The notes under the pieces are model-generated. The model was not told where the DNA came from. It worked only from the letters and a program-made list of their open reading frames with translations, and made no database searches. Made by a program: the position numbers and the translations under genes. From the NCBI GenBank assembly GCA_949296785.1, contig CASFRQ010000159.1, positions 1-6,905 on the forward strand: DNA of 6,905 nt. The letters are read 5' to 3'. This stretch comes from an uncultured Alphaproteobacteria bacterium (GTDB taxonomy: Bacteria > Pseudomonadota > Alphaproteobacteria > CASFRQ01 > SAAU01). Positions 6,326 through 6,905 of the stretch are shown here, piece by piece (the stretch's first letter is position 1; each line of letters opens with the position of its first letter).

Positions 6326-6905
6326 ATGGCAGATCAATCTGAGGAAATTTTAACGAAGCAGGAATACTATGATGAAGATAAAACACACTTAAAAGCTGAA
6401 TATCAGTATGCCGTTAAAAAATACGGCTATTGGCAGACGGCGGACGAGTATGAAATGCCAGAATACGATGATTTCGGCAGTCGTAGGTTTTTTGAAGAGA
6501 TAACGGATGAATTTTTGTGCGGAACATACCGCTCTTATTGGGAAAACGGACATATAAAGGCAGAAGGAACGTATGAAATTAATCCGGAATTTCCTTTTAA
6601 CCCGGAGCCTGAGGACAATTTCAGAACCTCTAAATCAGTTAAAACGGGTACTTGGTCTTATTACAATCAGGACGGCGTGTTAGAAAAAAGAGAAAAATTT
6701 GGGGATAAATATGAAATTGAAACATTCTGGCCGAATGGAAACTTGCAAAGTCGGGAAAATCTAAAGGGTGAAAAGGAACAATATTGGCCGAACGGTAATT
6801 TGAAAAGAAAAGAAACAAAAGAGGGTGATGCTGAATTTTATTGGCCGAATGGTAATTTAAAAAGAAAAGAAACAAAAGAGGGGGAAATTTTTCAATATTA
6901 TCAAG
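6326..6905 (+). CDS. MORN-like (YwqK-type) repeat protein, 3' partial
   Basis: The frame is open from ATG 6326 to the window edge, giving 193 residues and no stop. AAGGAGG at 6314-6320, five bases before the ATG, fixes the start. The N-terminal 65 residues are acidic and tyrosine-rich without a signal peptide. From about residue 66 the protein shows repeats of the MORN_2 kind: GTYRSYWENGHIKAEGTY, TGTWSYYNQDGVLEKREKF, then three 19-residue units beginning WPNGNL at 135, 154 and 173. Proteins of this type are often annotated as antitoxin YwqK family, after the Bacillus subtilis protein paired with the YwqJ toxin. The repeats themselves only show a beta-hairpin protein-interaction scaffold. No toxin is evident beside it, so an antitoxin or immunity role is a guess. 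The family assignment by repeat pattern is fairly secure; the full length is unknown. Confidence 0.85.
   Translation, partial: MADQSEEILTKQEYYDEDKTHLKAEYQYAVKKYGYWQTADEYEMPEYDDFGSRRFFEEITDEFLCGTYRSYWENGHIKAEGTYEINPEFPFNPEPEDNFRTSKSVKTGTWSYYNQDGVLEKREKFGDKYEIETFWPNGNLQSRENLKGEKEQYWPNGNLKRKETKEGDAEFYWPNGNLKRKETKEGEIFQYYQ
6728..6898 (+). repeat. Three 57-base tandem repeats in the MORN-like gene
   Basis: Units begin at the TGG of each WPNGNL motif: 6728, 6785 and 6842, exactly 57 bases (19 codons) apart. The second and third units differ at only two positions, both silent, over the first 40 or so bases, and then diverge in their last third. The first unit is more divergent. This points to recent duplication of the last unit. 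More copies may follow beyond the window. Confidence 0.9.

Noticed and set aside
6639..6875. Minus-strand frame with FLFF..N repeats
   Set aside because: It is the antisense image of the MORN-like tandem repeats on the plus strand; its own repeats come from the 57-base units.
1..6905. CRISPR array, tRNA, rRNA, insertion sequence or transposase
   Set aside because: I saw no regularly spaced identical repeats with unique spacers, no tRNA- or rRNA-like sequence, no transposase-like protein and no terminal repeats with target duplication.

Overview
The window looks like chromosomal DNA from a Gram-negative bacterium of moderate to low GC. The first gene is an autotransporter whose C-terminal beta-barrel ends in phenylalanine, so an outer membrane is present. 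The fucO-type enzyme would suit a host-associated, possibly gut, organism that handles fucose or rhamnose. An uncultured alphaproteobacterium is my best guess from the style of the autotransporter, but no rRNA or other marker gene is present to test this.

Layout, left to right. (1) Bases 1-3749, plus strand: a very large autotransporter whose 5' end lies outside the window. It has a passenger with FxxN/GGAI repeats, a mixed middle region with two helical, charged segments, a proline/glutamate linker and a C-terminal translocator barrel. A strong hairpin terminator follows at 3798-3830. (2) Bases 3831-4155: about 325 bases without a convincing gene. They hold only weak small reading frames, an inverted repeat and one copy of a two-part sequence element. 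(3) Bases 4156-4189: a perfect 22-base palindrome flanked by a T-run on each strand, acting as a shared terminator between convergent transcripts. (4) Bases 4197-5354, minus strand: an iron-dependent lactaldehyde reductase (fucO type), with no other fucose or rhamnose gene in view. (5) Bases 5355-5544: an AT-rich divergent promoter region with overlapping promoter-like elements, a small palindrome and the second copy of the two-part element. (6) Bases 5545-6267, plus strand: a 240-residue charged, mainly helical protein that I do not recognise. (7) From base 6326 to the window end, plus strand: a MORN-like (YwqK-type) repeat protein with 57-base tandem repeats, cut by the 3' edge.

Genes 6 and 7 are 58 bases apart on the same strand and may form an operon. 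The autotransporter and the reductase are separate transcription units facing each other. Nothing in the sequence ties the four genes into one pathway. The most unusual points are the chlamydial-Pmp-like motif grammar and internal composition shift of the autotransporter, the shared two-part intergenic element, and the unassigned 240-residue/MORN-like pair.
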